Positions 13,333 to 21,531 of a stretch of DNA of 44,981 nt are shown here, one piece after another; positions within the stretch are counted from its first letter, which is position 1; every line of letters begins with the position of its first letter. Made by a program: the position numbers and the translations under genes. The DNA is taken from contig JAGRGD010000309.1 in assembly GCA_020445665.1 (NCBI GenBank), forward strand, positions 1 through 44,981, in the 5' to 3' direction. The notes beneath the pieces are model-generated. The model was not told where the DNA came from. It did no database searches and saw only the letters and a list, made by a program, of their open reading frames with translations. The DNA is from Rhodocyclaceae bacterium. GTDB lineage: Bacteria; Pseudomonadota; Gammaproteobacteria; Burkholderiales; Rhodocyclaceae.

Positions 13333-15735
13333 CTAGCCTCCCCAGCGGTATCGGACGCCGACGAAGGCCGCCCGCGGTGCGCCCGGCGCCACGAACTGTT
13401 CGTCGGACCATTGCTCGGTGTCGGACAGGAACGCCCCGGACGCGTCGAACGGGTTCTCGGCGAGCGCGCCGGCGGTGGCGTACTCATGGTCGAACACGTT
13501 ATCGATACGGCCGAAGAGGGTCCAGCCGCCGCCCATCTCGTATTCTGCATCCAGATTCACGACGGCGCAACCCGCCACCTTGCCGCTGCCCAGGAAATCC
13601 CGAGTCTCGCCGAAGGCGTCGGTGCTGTCGCCGGCGCGATGGGCGTTGTTCTCGTTGCCGCGGACGTACTGGTCAGAATAGCCGACCACGTCCATGCCGA
13701 TCCGCAGACCCTCCGTAGCACGCCAGTTGAGGGCCAGCTTGAGGGCGTGTTCGGGCATGCCCGGCAGGCGGTCGCCCTTATCCACGTAGATCTCGTCGTC
13801 CTGCCCGTCGGCCGTGCATTGGGTGGCCGTGCCGCGGCTGGAGTTGGCTTCCGACAGCAGGCAGGCGGAAGACTGGAACGTGGCGCGCAGCCAGTTGTAG
13901 TCCACCTTCCAGTCGAGCGTGTTGCCCAGCTTGCCCGCCAGCCCGAGCTCGGCACCTTCCCGGCGGGTCTGGCCGAAGTTGGTGAAGTAGCCTGCGCTGG
14001 TAGAGGTGCCGACGAACAGGATGTCGTCGTGGTTGGTGGTGCGGTAGACGCCCGCATTCCAGCGGATATCGCCGGCCCGGCCCCGCACCCCGGCCTCCCA
14101 GGTGCGCGCGACGACCTGCTCGAGGAAGGGGTCGGCCGCCAGCGCATTGGGCAGCGTGCAGGGGTTCTCCGGGTCGGCACATCCGAGTTCGATCGGCGTC
14201 GGCGCCCGGTTGCCCTGGCTGTAGCCGCCATAGACGGTGAGGTTGCTGGCGGCCTGCCAGGTCACGCCGACAGCGGGGTTCAGCTTGTGGTAGGTGAAGT
14301 CGCCATCCAGGTTGGGCGGCTCGAAGTCGAGCTTGTCGCGGTTGATGACGCGGGTGCGGTTGTAACGCAGCGAGGCCGTTGCCGAGAGGCTGTCGCCGAT
14401 CATCATGGTGTCGGTGATGAAGAGGCTGGTCGTCCGTGTGCGGCCGGAGAGCTTGTTCTCCAGCTCGACGTCGTCTTCCACGTCCACGCCGCGGGTCTCG
14501 TTGAGTTCCCCTTCCTGGGCGGTCTGTTCGAAGCGCGCGTGGCTGCGGTCATGGCTGACGCCCACTGCGTACTGGTGGTTGCCCGCAATGCGACTCCACT
14601 GCAGGGCCACGCCGGCCGCGTTCTGATCCGTGCGGGTGCGGTTGTTGACGCCGGAGTCCTCGCTGCTGCCGCCATTGGCCTGGGAATCGAGGCAGGTGGC
14701 AGCGTCTTCCGAGCCCGGCTCGAACTCGTCGAGCTCGCAGCTCGCGTCGAACGGGCTCTCCTCGAAATCGTCGTTGCCGTCGCCGTTGAGGGTCCGGGCG
14801 CGAGTGCGACGCACATAGAAGTTGCCGGACAGCTGATCGCTGTCGCTGAGCCAGTGGCTGCCGTTCAGGGCCAGGGTGACCGAGCGGTTCCGCGTGTTGT
14901 CAGGGTGGGTAAAGATCGACTCTCGATCGCGTGCCAGCATCGATTCAGGCAGGAGTCCGTTGCCGGTCAGGTCGGTGCTGCCCGCCATCAGGGTCGCGCC
15001 GAGCTCGGTGGCGCCGCTAGCCCAGGACAGGTTGCCGAAGAACTGGCCGACCTCGGAGGGGGAGCGGTCGCGCCAGCCATCCTCGCGGAAGCCCTCGGCC
15101 GACACGAACCAGGACAGGGCGTCCTGGCTGCCGCCATGCTGAACCGCCGCGTTGATGCGTCCGAAGGAGCCGCCGGACAGTTCCACCTCGGTGCCAGGAT
15201 GGGTCGTGCCGCGCTTGGTCCGCAGCGACAGGGCACCGCCCAGGGTGTTGAGGCCGTAAAGCGGATTCGAGCCCGGCACCACGGTGATCGTGTCGATGGC
15301 CGCGCGGGGGATGAGGTCCCAGTTGACGACATCGCCGAAGGGCTCGTTGATGCGAACGCCGTCCAGGTAGACGGACAGCCCCTGGGCCGTGCCGAGAAGG
15401 GGAGAGGCCGTGAAACCGCGATAGTTCAGATCGGCCTGGAACGGGTTGCCCTGGATCTCGTTGACGGTGATGGCGCCGACGTTGCGCTCGAGGGCGCGCG
15501 TGGTCGAGATCCCGCCGGCAGCCTGCAGGGCGGATGCGGGCACCTGCTGCAGGTTCGACGGGACCTGGTCTTTAGGGACGCCGATTCCGGGGAGCAGGGT
15601 GGTGCCGATGATCTCCACTGGCGCGAGGGTCTGGGGCTCGGCCGCTGCGAGCGGGCCGGCGCCAATCAGCGCGAACAGCGCGGCGAGGCGGGTTGGGGTC
15701 GGGCGTGCGTGCGTCTTCATGGTCTTGATGCTCAT
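13333..15735 (-). CDS. TonB-dependent outer-membrane receptor
   Basis: An 800-residue outer-membrane receptor that imports a scarce ligand using TonB energy. It has a signal peptide (cut near residue 32), a TonB box-like segment (TLAPVEIIG, 37-45), a plug domain (about 50-175) and a 22-strand type barrel ending in VGVRYRWGG. A long acidic loop at 317-362 contains an EF-hand-like D319-x-N321-x-D323-x-E325-x-S327-x-x-D330 pattern and two cysteines (333, 348). AGGAA precedes ATG 15735. Ligand cannot be read from the sequence. The neighbouring lanthanide-type alcohol dehydrogenase makes a metal chelate a reasonable guess, but siderophore or cofactor uptake remains possible. Confidence 0.93.
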   Translation of the reverse strand: MSIKTMKTHARPTPTRLAALFALIGAGPLAAAEPQTLAPVEIIGTTLLPGIGVPKDQVPSNLQQVPASALQAAGGISTTRALERNVGAITVNEIQGNPFQADLNYRGFTASPLLGTAQGLSVYLDGVRINEPFGDVVNWDLIPRAAIDTITVVPGSNPLYGLNTLGGALSLRTKRGTTHPGTEVELSGGSFGRINAAVQHGGSQDALSWFVSAEGFREDGWRDRSPSEVGQFFGNLSWASGATELGATLMAGSTDLTGNGLLPESMLARDRESIFTHPDNTRNRSVTLALNGSHWLSDSDQLSGNFYVRRTRARTLNGDGNDDFEESPFDASCELDEFEPGSEDAATCLDSQANGGSSEDSGVNNRTRTDQNAAGVALQWSRIAGNHQYAVGVSHDRSHARFEQTAQEGELNETRGVDVEDDVELENKLSGRTRTTSLFITDTMMIGDSLSATASLRYNRTRVINRDKLDFEPPNLDGDFTYHKLNPAVGVTWQAASNLTVYGGYSQGNRAPTPIELGCADPENPCTLPNALAADPFLEQVVARTWEAGVRGRAGDIRWNAGVYRTTNHDDILFVGTSTSAGYFTNFGQTRREGAELGLAGKLGNTLDWKVDYNWLRATFQSSACLLSEANSSRGTATQCTADGQDDEIYVDKGDRLPGMPEHALKLALNWRATEGLRIGMDVVGYSDQYVRGNENNAHRAGDSTDAFGETRDFLGSGKVAGCAVVNLDAEYEMGGGWTLFGRIDNVFDHEYATAGALAENPFDASGAFLSDTEQWSDEQFVAPGAPRAAFVGVRYRWGG

Positions 15736-15761
15736 TTCTGTTCCTGGAGCAGGAGTCGTGC

Positions 15762-16520
15762 CTAGCCGGCGCGCAGCCGATAGCGCACCGGAACCGTGAT
15801 CTCGAGATCCTCGTCGTCAAACCCCTTGGGGGGTTTGGGAAGCTGGCCGCTGCCCTCGACGAGGGCGACGGCGTGCTTGTCGAGGACCTCGTGGCCACTC
15901 GATCGGAGGACCCGCACCGACCGCAGGCCGCCCGTGCGGGCGATGGTCAGCCGCAGCAGGACCTCGCCCTCCCATCCCCGCATGGCGGCGAGCCGCGGGT
16001 AGGTCTGGGCGCTGGCGAAGCGTTTCGACAGGGCGTCGCCGTAGCGCTCGAGCAGACGCGGGTCCGGTGGGGGCGGGGGCGGCGGAGGCGGCGGGGCCTC
16101 GACCACCGGCACGGGTGGCGGTGGTGGCGCCGGCCTTGGCTCGGGGGCTGGCGGCGGCGGTTCCGGACGGGGCGGTGGCGCGGGCCTGGGCTTCGGTTCC
16201 GGCTTTGGTCTGGGCTTCGGCTTGGGCGCGGGCTTTGGTGTGGGCCGGGGCTTCGGTTGAGCGACCGGCTCCGGCGGCGGTGGCGGTGGGGGCGGCGGCT
16301 CGAACACCGGCGGCGGGACGTCGACGACCGGGGGAGGGACCTCGAAATCGGGCAGCGGCGGCGGCGCGATCATGAAGGCTGCGATCACCCGCTCCGGCGG
16401 CTTCGGCGGCGCCGACCACCGGGGCAGGACCGCGAACAGCGTGCCATGGACGAGCACCGAGATCAGCAGCGCCAGCAGCGTCCTGCGGTTGAAGCGGGGC
16501 GGCTCGAAGGGGCTGGACAT
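15762..16520 (-). CDS. TonB family energy transducer
   Basis: A protein of about 252 residues: a single N-terminal transmembrane anchor (RRTLLALLISVLVHGTLFAV), a very long Pro/Lys/Arg/Glu-rich spacer crossing the periplasm, and a C-terminal TonB domain (YPRLAAMRGWEGEVLLRLTI and later SSGHEVLDKHAV). It couples the ExbBD proton motor to the receptor encoded 26 bases downstream. exbB and exbD are absent from the window. The start at 16520 gives a short cytoplasmic head before the anchor. An in-frame TTG at 16619 would add 33 poorly fitting residues. No good ribosome-binding site precedes 16520, so the exact start is uncertain. Confidence 0.88.
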   Translation of the reverse strand: MSSPFEPPRFNRRTLLALLISVLVHGTLFAVLPRWSAPPKPPERVIAAFMIAPPPLPDFEVPPPVVDVPPPVFEPPPPPPPPPEPVAQPKPRPTPKPAPKPKPRPKPEPKPRPAPPPRPEPPPPAPEPRPAPPPPPVPVVEAPPPPPPPPPPDPRLLERYGDALSKRFASAQTYPRLAAMRGWEGEVLLRLTIARTGGLRSVRVLRSSGHEVLDKHAVALVEGSGQLPKPPKGFDDEDLEITVPVRYRLRAG

Positions 16521-16861
16521 CGGGAGGGAGGCGGCGAGGAGGCTCAAGGCTTGGAGCGGATGGGCGGGGCGCAAGGGGCAAAGTCTGGTGCAAGCGCCAT
16601 GCCAGTGAAAGGGGGGCAACGTGACGGAATGCCAAATTTCTGCTGCAGCCGGCGCTGAAAACCGGCGTCACACCGGGCTTTGTTTCAATGTGGAGCAACT
16701 GGCAAGTTTCGGAGCACCTGCACCCGAGGTGCCGATCAGGCTGAGGCGCGCGCCCTGCAGCGACCCGGCACACCGAAGCGTATGGTCCGCCATGCGAGCG
16801 CCGACAAGCCATTGCGGGCGATTCCGATGACGCGCGTCTGGCGATTTTCGCGAGATCGGGG

Positions 16862-16875
16862 CGGAAAATTTCCCG
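16862..16875. promoter_or_regulatory. palindromic element upstream of the dehydrogenase promoter
   Basis: CGGAAAATTTCCCG is a near-perfect palindrome ending 11 bases before the GG of the sigma-54 -24 box. An almost identical perfect version (18947-18961) stands in the same relation to the kinase promoter. Position and recurrence suggest a binding site for a shared regulator. It is too close to the promoter to be a classic sigma-54 enhancer. Confidence 0.55.
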
Positions 16876-16883
16876 ATTCGGCG

Positions 16884-16901
16884 TTTGGCATGTCCCTTGC
16901 G
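16884..16901 (+). promoter_or_regulatory. sigma-54 promoter of the PQQ alcohol dehydrogenase
   Basis: TTTGGCATGTCCCTTGC has GG (16887-16888) and GC (16899-16900) exactly ten bases apart, matching the consensus TGGCAYR-N4-TTGC. Transcription would start near 16912, giving a 65-base leader. Confidence 0.85.
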
Positions 16902-16977
16902 CAAATCGATTGGCACCCCGCACAGATCCACACCCGGGCGGTCGGGGACGCACCGAAAATAATGAGGAGGTATTTTG

Positions 16978-18759
16978 ATGAAAGACTGGAGCAAGACTTC
17001 CCCGGCCCGTGGCCTGGCCATGGGCGTCATCGCAGCCTCGGTAATGGCGTGGGGCGCTGCCTCCGCTGGCGTGACCGACGCGGACATCCTGAACGATGCC
17101 AAGACCACCGGCGACGTGGTGTCCTTCGGCATGGGCACCCAGGGGCAGCGCTACAGCCCGCTGGACAAGGTCAATACCGGCAACGTGACGAACCTGGTGC
17201 CGGCCTGGACCATGTCCTATGGTGGTGAGAAGCAGCGTGGCCAGGAGGCCCAGCCGCTGATCCACGACGGCCGCCTGTTCGTGACCGCCTCCTACAGCCG
17301 TCTGTTTGTCTTTGATGCCAAGACCGGCAAGAAGCTCTGGAAGTATGAGCATCGTCTGCCCGACGGCATCATGCCCTGCTGCGACGTGGTTAACCGCGGC
17401 GCCGCCCTGTACGACAACCTGGTCATCTTCGGCACCCTCGACGCCCAGCTCCTGGCCTTCGATGTCGAGACCGGCAAGCGCGTGTGGCGTGAAAAGGTGG
17501 ATGAGTACTCCGCCGGTTACTCCATGTCGGCTGCACCGATCATCGTCAATGGGATGGTCATCACCGGCGTGTCGGGTGGCGAATTCGGCGTGATCGGCCG
17601 CCTCGAGGCGCGTGACGCCAAGACCGGCAAGCTGAAGTGGATCCGCCCGACGGTGGAAGGCCACATGGGCTACACCTTCGACGCTGCCGGCAACAAGAAG
17701 GAAAACGGCATCTCCGGCACCAAGAACGCCACCTGGCCGGGCGACCTGTGGCAGACCGGCGGCTCCGCCACCTGGAACGGCGCCACCTACGATCCGGAAA
17801 CCAACCTGATCTTCGCCGGCACCGGCAACCCGGCCCCGTGGAACAGCCACCTGCGTCCGGGCGACAACCTCTTCTCGTCGTCCACGGTTGCGATCAACCC
17901 GGATACCGGCAAGATCGTCTGGCACTACCAGAACACCCCGCACGACGGCTGGGACTATGACGGTGTGAACGAGTTCGTGTCCTTCGACTACAAGGATCCG
18001 AAGACCGGCAAGACCATCAAGGCGGGTGGCAAGGCCGACCGTAACGGCTTCTTCTTCGTCAATGACCGGACCAACGGCAAGCTGCTGAACGCCTTCCCGT
18101 TCGTCAATGGCATCACCTGGGCCAAGAAGATCGACCTGGCCACCGGCCGCCCGGTGTTCGACGACGCCAACCGTCCGGGCAACCCGGCATCCGGCGACGG
18201 CAAGAAGGGCGACATGGTCTTCGCGGTGCCGTCCTTCCTGGGTGGCAAGAACCAGATGCAGATGGCCTACAACCCGAACACCGGCCTGTTCTACGTGCCG
18301 TCGAACGAGTGGGGCATGGAGATCTGGAACGAGCCCGTGTCGTACAAGAAGGGCGCGGCCTACCTGGGTGCCGGCTTCACCATCAAGGCGCTGCACGAAG
18401 ACCACATCGGCGTCCTGCGCGCCGTGGATCCGGTCGCCGGCAAGATCGTCTGGGAGCAGAAGAACTACGCTCCGCTGTGGGGGGGTGTCCTGACCACGGC
18501 TGGCGGCCTGACCTTCTACGGTACGCCGGAAGGCTACTTCAAGGCCCTCGACGCCAAGTCCGGCAAGGAGCTGTGGAGCTTCCAGGTCGGTACCGGCATC
18601 GTCGCGCCCCCGGTCACCTGGGAGCAGGACGGCGAGCAGTACGTCGCCGTGTCGGCCGGCTGGGGCGGCGCTGTCCCGCTGTGGGGCGGTGACGTCGCCA
18701 AGCGGGTGAACTACCTCGAGCAGGGTGGTTCGGTCTGGGTCTTCAAGCTGCACAAGTAA
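16978..18759 (+). CDS. PQQ-dependent alcohol dehydrogenase, lanthanide type
   Basis: A 593-residue periplasmic quinoprotein of the methanol/ethanol dehydrogenase family that oxidises alcohols to aldehydes and passes electrons to cytochrome c. Signal peptide ends near Ala30. The vicinal disulfide Cys134-Cys135 (MPCCDVV), tryptophan-docking propeller repeats and the active-site segment [11 protein letters not shown] are present. Catalytic Asp326 is followed at +2 by Asp328, the extra ligand seen in lanthanide-dependent XoxF, ExaF and PedH; calcium enzymes carry Ala or Ser there. Sequence outside the motif looks more like the ethanol-type (ExaF/PedH) branch, but substrate is inferred. The ATG at 16978 has GAGGAGG eight bases upstream. 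Transcribed from a sigma-54 promoter and followed by two hairpins. Confidence 0.95.
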   Translation: MKDWSKTSPARGLAMGVIAASVMAWGAASAGVTDADILNDAKTTGDVVSFGMGTQGQRYSPLDKVNTGNVTNLVPAWTMSYGGEKQRGQEAQPLIHDGRLFVTASYSRLFVFDAKTGKKLWKYEHRLPDGIMPCCDVVNRGAALYDNLVIFGTLDAQLLAFDVETGKRVWREKVDEYSAGYSMSAAPIIVNGMVITGVSGGEFGVIGRLEARDAKTGKLKWIRPTVEGHMGYTFDAAGNKKENGISGTKNATWPGDLWQTGGSATWNGATYDPETNLIFAGTGNPAPWNSHLRPGDNLFSSSTVAINPDTGKIVWHYQNTPHDGWDYDGVNEFVSFDYKDPKTGKTIKAGGKADRNGFFFVNDRTNGKLLNAFPFVNGITWAKKIDLATGRPVFDDANRPGNPASGDGKKGDMVFAVPSFLGGKNQMQMAYNPNTGLFYVPSNEWGMEIWNEPVSYKKGAAYLGAGFTIKALHEDHIGVLRAVDPVAGKIVWEQKNYAPLWGGVLTTAGGLTFYGTPEGYFKALDAKSGKELWSFQVGTGIVAPPVTWEQDGEQYVAVSAGWGGAVPLWGGDVAKRVNYLEQGGSVWVFKLHK

Positions 18760-18773
18760 GCGGTGACCCCTGA

Positions 18774-18794
18774 GGGCCCCATCCGATGGGGCCC
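18774..18794 (+). terminator. hairpin 1 after the dehydrogenase gene
   Basis: A perfect 9-bp stem (GGGCCCCAT with ATGGGGCCC) with a CCG loop, 14 bases after the stop codon. It lacks a T-tract, so it may act as an RNA 3'-end stabiliser rather than a terminator. Confidence 0.55.
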
Positions 18795-18798
18795 CGAC

Positions 18799-18840
18799 AG
18801 CGGCACGGCTGCCCTGGCAGCCGTGCCGCTGTGCTTTCTG
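18799..18840 (+). terminator. hairpin 2, probable terminator after the dehydrogenase gene
   Basis: A perfect 14-bp stem (arms 18799-18812 and 18817-18830) with loop CCTG, followed by gtgctttctg. The T-tract is weak but the stem is very strong. It separates the highly expressed dehydrogenase message from the regulators downstream. Confidence 0.7.
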
Positions 18841-18946
18841 GGCGGGGGGGATGAGATGGGTCGCGATCACGCCGGGCAACTGGATGGTGGCCGCTCAGTA
18901 TCCCCGCCGCTGCAGGAGGCGTCGCGGGAGCCACCCCTGACCGGGC

Positions 18947-18961
18947 CGGGAAATTTTCCCG
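18947..18961. promoter_or_regulatory. palindromic element upstream of the kinase promoter
   Basis: CGGGAAATTTTCCCG is a perfect 7-1-7 palindrome ending 16 bases before the GG of the sigma-54 promoter. It is the partner of the element at 16862-16875. Confidence 0.55.
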
Positions 18962-18975
18962 TCCGCTTGGCGTGG

Positions 18976-18992
18976 GTGGCATGCCTGTTGCA
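18976..18992 (+). promoter_or_regulatory. sigma-54 promoter of the MoxYX-like pair
   Basis: GTGGCATGCCTGTTGCA has GG (18978-18979) and GC (18990-18991) ten bases apart and close to consensus. Expected transcription start is near 19003, which leaves 24 bases before the GTG start at 19027. Confidence 0.82.
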
Positions 18993-19026
18993 GCATCAGC
19001 GCAATGTGTCCTGTCTGGAGCACTCT

Positions 19027-20376
19027 GTGGACCTCCGAAAAACCCTGGTGACGCGTGTCGGCCTGTGTGCCCTGGCCCTGCTGCTGGTCTCGGCCGCGGC
19101 GATCCTGCACGCCACCCGCCACGATGTGGCCGAGGAGCTCAAGGCCTCCTCGCGCCTCGTCAGCCTGATGCTGGCGCTGGACGACCGCGAGGCCGGGCCG
19201 GGAGCCATCGAGGCCCTGGTTGCGCAGGGGGGGCTTCGGCACGTGAGCGTTGTCCGTGCCGATGCCCTGGCCGAGCCGGCTGCCGAGACCTCCGGGTGGC
19301 AGCGCTATCTGCTGGGCGACGCGTCGTCGCACTCCGATGCGATAGCGCAGCACCGTGTCACGGTCGCGGGCCAGACCTACGTGATCCAGGCCGATCCCAG
19401 CAGCGAACTGGGGGAGGCACTGTCGAACGCGGCGCTGGCATTCCTCAGCCTGGCGGTGTTCTGTCTCGCCGCGCTGGTCGCCGTCTGGCTGTCGGCCGAG
19501 CGCGCCCTCAAGCCGGTGCGTATCCTCGAGCGGGCCCTGGAGGGCATCGGGCGCGGGCGTGACTGCGGTCGTCTGGGCGGTTTCGAGTTGCGTGAATTTG
19601 CCAGCATCGGTCGCGCCATCGAGCGGCTCTCCGCCGAACTGCAACAGGTGCGTGCCTCGGAGCGATTGCTCGCCCGGCGCCTGATCGATCTGCAGGAGAA
19701 CGAGCGGCGCGAACTGGCGCGCGAGCTGCACGACGAACTCGGCCAGTCGCTCACGGCGGTTGCCACCAATGCCGCGGTGATCGAGCGTCGCGCCGGCCAG
19801 GACAGCGAGACGGTTGTCGCCTGTGCCCACGACATCCGCGCCGAGGCAACCCATATGCTCGACAGCGTGCGGGGCTTGCTGCGGCAGTTGCGTCCCCACG
19901 GCCTGACGGCACTGGGCCTGGAGGCGGCGCTGCAGGATCTGGTGGACGGCTGGCGCGCCCGGGGCGAGCCGCCCCGCATCGACCTGCAGCTGACGCCGCC
20001 GCTGCCGGCACTCGAGGACGCGGTGTCCCTGTGCCTGTACCGGACGCTGCAGGAGACCCTCACCAACGTCATCCGCCATGCCCGCGCCGGTCGGGTTCAG
20101 GTGGCGCTGGGCATCAGCGGGCAGTTGCTGCGGCTGTCGGTGAGTGACGACGGGGTGGGCCGTGCCGGCGACATCGGCGCGCGGATGGGCGGGGGGCTGC
20201 TCGGCATGCGCGAGCGCGTTCACCTGTGCCGCGGCGAACTGGCGCTGCACGATGTACCGGGGGGCGGCCTGAGGGTGATCGCCGAGTGGCCCCTGTGCGA
20301 TGTCCGCGCCGCGGAACCGGGGATGGCGCCACACGGGGCCGGCGCGGTATCCGCCGTGCTGGCGCCGCAGGCCTGA
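19027..20376 (+). CDS. MoxY-like sensor histidine kinase
   Basis: A 449-residue kinase: transmembrane helix (11-29), small periplasmic domain of the LapD/MoxY type (30-133), second helix (134-156), HAMP-like region, HisKA_3 helix with His235 (ARELHDELGQS) and a HATPase domain (QETLTNVIRHA, DDGVGRAG). MoxY kinases control methanol or alcohol dehydrogenase genes in several bacteria, which fits the neighbours. The GTG at 19027 is chosen because GGAG lies six bases upstream, the helix starts at once, and the sigma-54 start site excludes upstream codons. The response regulator follows after ten bases. Confidence 0.9.
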   Translation: MDLRKTLVTRVGLCALALLLVSAAAILHATRHDVAEELKASSRLVSLMLALDDREAGPGAIEALVAQGGLRHVSVVRADALAEPAAETSGWQRYLLGDASSHSDAIAQHRVTVAGQTYVIQADPSSELGEALSNAALAFLSLAVFCLAALVAVWLSAERALKPVRILERALEGIGRGRDCGRLGGFELREFASIGRAIERLSAELQQVRASERLLARRLIDLQENERRELARELHDELGQSLTAVATNAAVIERRAGQDSETVVACAHDIRAEATHMLDSVRGLLRQLRPHGLTALGLEAALQDLVDGWRARGEPPRIDLQLTPPLPALEDAVSLCLYRTLQETLTNVIRHARAGRVQVALGISGQLLRLSVSDDGVGRAGDIGARMGGGLLGMRERVHLCRGELALHDVPGGGLRVIAEWPLCDVRAAEPGMAPHGAGAVSAVLAPQA

Positions 20377-20386
20377 GGAGGGGACG

Positions 20387-21034
20387 ATGATCCGGATTCT
20401 GCTGGTGGATGATCACGCCGTGGTGCGCACCGGCTACCGACGGCTGGTCGATTCCGAGCCGGACATGTCGGTGCTGGCGGAGGCGGCCACGGCCGACGAG
20501 GCCTATGGCCGGGTCGTGGCGGGCGGCATCGATGTGGCGGTGGTGGATCTCAGCCTGCGGGAGAGCAGCGGTATCGATGCGATCCGCCGGATGCTGGCCC
20601 GCAACCCGGCCCTGGGTGTCGTGGTGCTGTCGATGCACGACAGCGCCGGCTTCGTGATGCAGGCCATGCGGGCCGGCGCCCTGGGCTACCTCACCAAGAG
20701 TTGCGAACCCGACGAGATGCTTGCCGGTATCCGGGCCGTGGCGGCCGGGAGACGCTACCTCTCAGCGGAGGTCGCCCAGTGTCTGGCCGGCGCCTCGCTG
20801 GAGGGGGAGCAGTTGCTGCAGCGGCTGACACCGCGCGAGTTCGAAGTGCTGCGAATGGCCGCCGCCGGCGCGACCGCCGAGACCATCGCCGAGCGCATGC
20901 ACCTCAGCCCAAAAACCATTCTGAATCACCTGTCCGCAATTCGCCGAAAGCTCGACGCGGACAACGATTTTGCCCTGATGCACCTGGCGGCCCGGCATGG
21001 TCTGGTCCAGCTAGAGGGTGCGGTCGGGGCGTGA
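20387..21034 (+). CDS. MoxX-like LuxR-type response regulator
   Basis: A 215-residue regulator: receiver domain with LVDDH and Asp54 (VAVVDLSLRES), then a LuxR-type helix-turn-helix (LTPREFEVLRMAAAG through TILNHLSAIRRKL, about 145-205). ATG 20387 is preceded by GAGGAGGGG. It is encoded ten bases after the kinase and is the partner of that kinase. Together with the dehydrogenase and cytochrome it resembles the regulator pairs that accompany quinoprotein dehydrogenases. Its target may be the palindrome shared by the two sigma-54 promoters, which is inference. Confidence 0.92.
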   Translation: MIRILLVDDHAVVRTGYRRLVDSEPDMSVLAEAATADEAYGRVVAGGIDVAVVDLSLRESSGIDAIRRMLARNPALGVVVLSMHDSAGFVMQAMRAGALGYLTKSCEPDEMLAGIRAVAAGRRYLSAEVAQCLAGASLEGEQLLQRLTPREFEVLRMAAAGATAETIAERMHLSPKTILNHLSAIRRKLDADNDFALMHLAARHGLVQLEGAVGA

Positions 21035-21074
21035 CTGTCTTACCCATCGTGGTCTTTTGAGGAGGTTAACCACC

Positions 21075-21455
21075 ATGAACGTCGTAGCAAAAATTCTGCT
21101 GGCCGGATCGGCCGTGGCCCTGTCCAGCATGGCCGTGGCCAGCGAGAACGATCCGGCGATGCTGAAGCTGGCATCGACCAGCGGCTGTCTGACCTGCCAC
21201 TCGATCGAGTCGGGCAAGCCCGGTCCCAAGGGCATGGCACCGATCGGTCCCGCCTGGCAGGACGTGGCCAAGCAGTACCGTGGCAAGCCGGGCGCCCAGG
21301 ACTTCCTGACCCGTGTCGTGCTCGAGGGCTCGAGCCCCTACAGCAGCCACTGGAAGGGCAAGGTCAGCGGCCTGTCCATGCCGCCCAACGCGGTCGCCAT
21401 CAAGGAAACCGATGCGCGTCTGCTGGTGAGCTGGATCCTGTCGCTGGGCGAGTAA
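21075..21455 (+). CDS. class I cytochrome c, candidate electron acceptor of the dehydrogenase
   Basis: A 126-residue periplasmic mono-heme cytochrome: signal peptide (cut after AVA near residue 22), heme motif CLTCH and a likely axial methionine in GLSMPPNAV. Length and layout fit the small cytochrome c551/c552 group. ATG 21075 has GGAGG at 21061-21065. It follows the regulator by 40 bases and ends at a strong terminator. Its place after a PQQ dehydrogenase and its regulators suggests it carries electrons from the quinoprotein towards the oxidase, as ExaB or XoxG do; this is inferred from position. Confidence 0.9.
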   Translation: MNVVAKILLAGSAVALSSMAVASENDPAMLKLASTSGCLTCHSIESGKPGPKGMAPIGPAWQDVAKQYRGKPGAQDFLTRVVLEGSSPYSSHWKGKVSGLSMPPNAVAIKETDARLLVSWILSLGE

Positions 21456-21474
21456 GGCGCTCCCGGCGCCACCA

Positions 21475-21508
21475 TGAAAAAACGCTGCCCGGGGCAGCGT
21501 TTTTTTGT
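21475..21508. terminator. bidirectional rho-independent terminator
   Basis: A perfect stem (CGCTGCC with GGCAGCG, 21483-21489 and 21493-21499) flanked by A6 on the left and T7 on the right. It can stop the cytochrome message on the plus strand and the chemoreceptor message on the minus strand. Confidence 0.93.
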
Positions 21509-21531
21509 CGCGCGTTCGGCGGCGACGGGGT

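Larger units (their letters stand above)
16521..16977. other. divergent intergenic region between tonB and the PQQ dehydrogenase
   Basis: These 457 bases separate the minus-strand TonB operon from the dehydrogenase. They hold the sigma-54 promoter, its upstream palindrome and a predicted 5' leader of about 65 bases with GAGGAGG at 16964-16970. An imperfect hairpin (GCACCT with AGGTGC, near 16712) is also present. I see no convincing promoter for the TonB operon and no gene. Confidence 0.6.
18760..19026. other. intergenic region between the dehydrogenase and the MoxY-like kinase
   Basis: These 267 bases hold two consecutive hairpins after the dehydrogenase, then the palindrome and sigma-54 promoter of the kinase. 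The open frame that runs through from 18763 is not coding, because the predicted transcription start near 19003 lies downstream of it. Confidence 0.6.

Noticed and set aside
16521-16619. N-terminal extension of the TonB protein from a TTG codon
   Set aside because: The extra 33 residues place a second hydrophobic stretch before the anchor and do not resemble a TonB head; the internal ATG is a simpler start.
18763-19026. Upstream extension of the MoxY-like kinase frame
   Set aside because: It crosses two hairpins and the sigma-54 promoter, so it would precede the transcription start.
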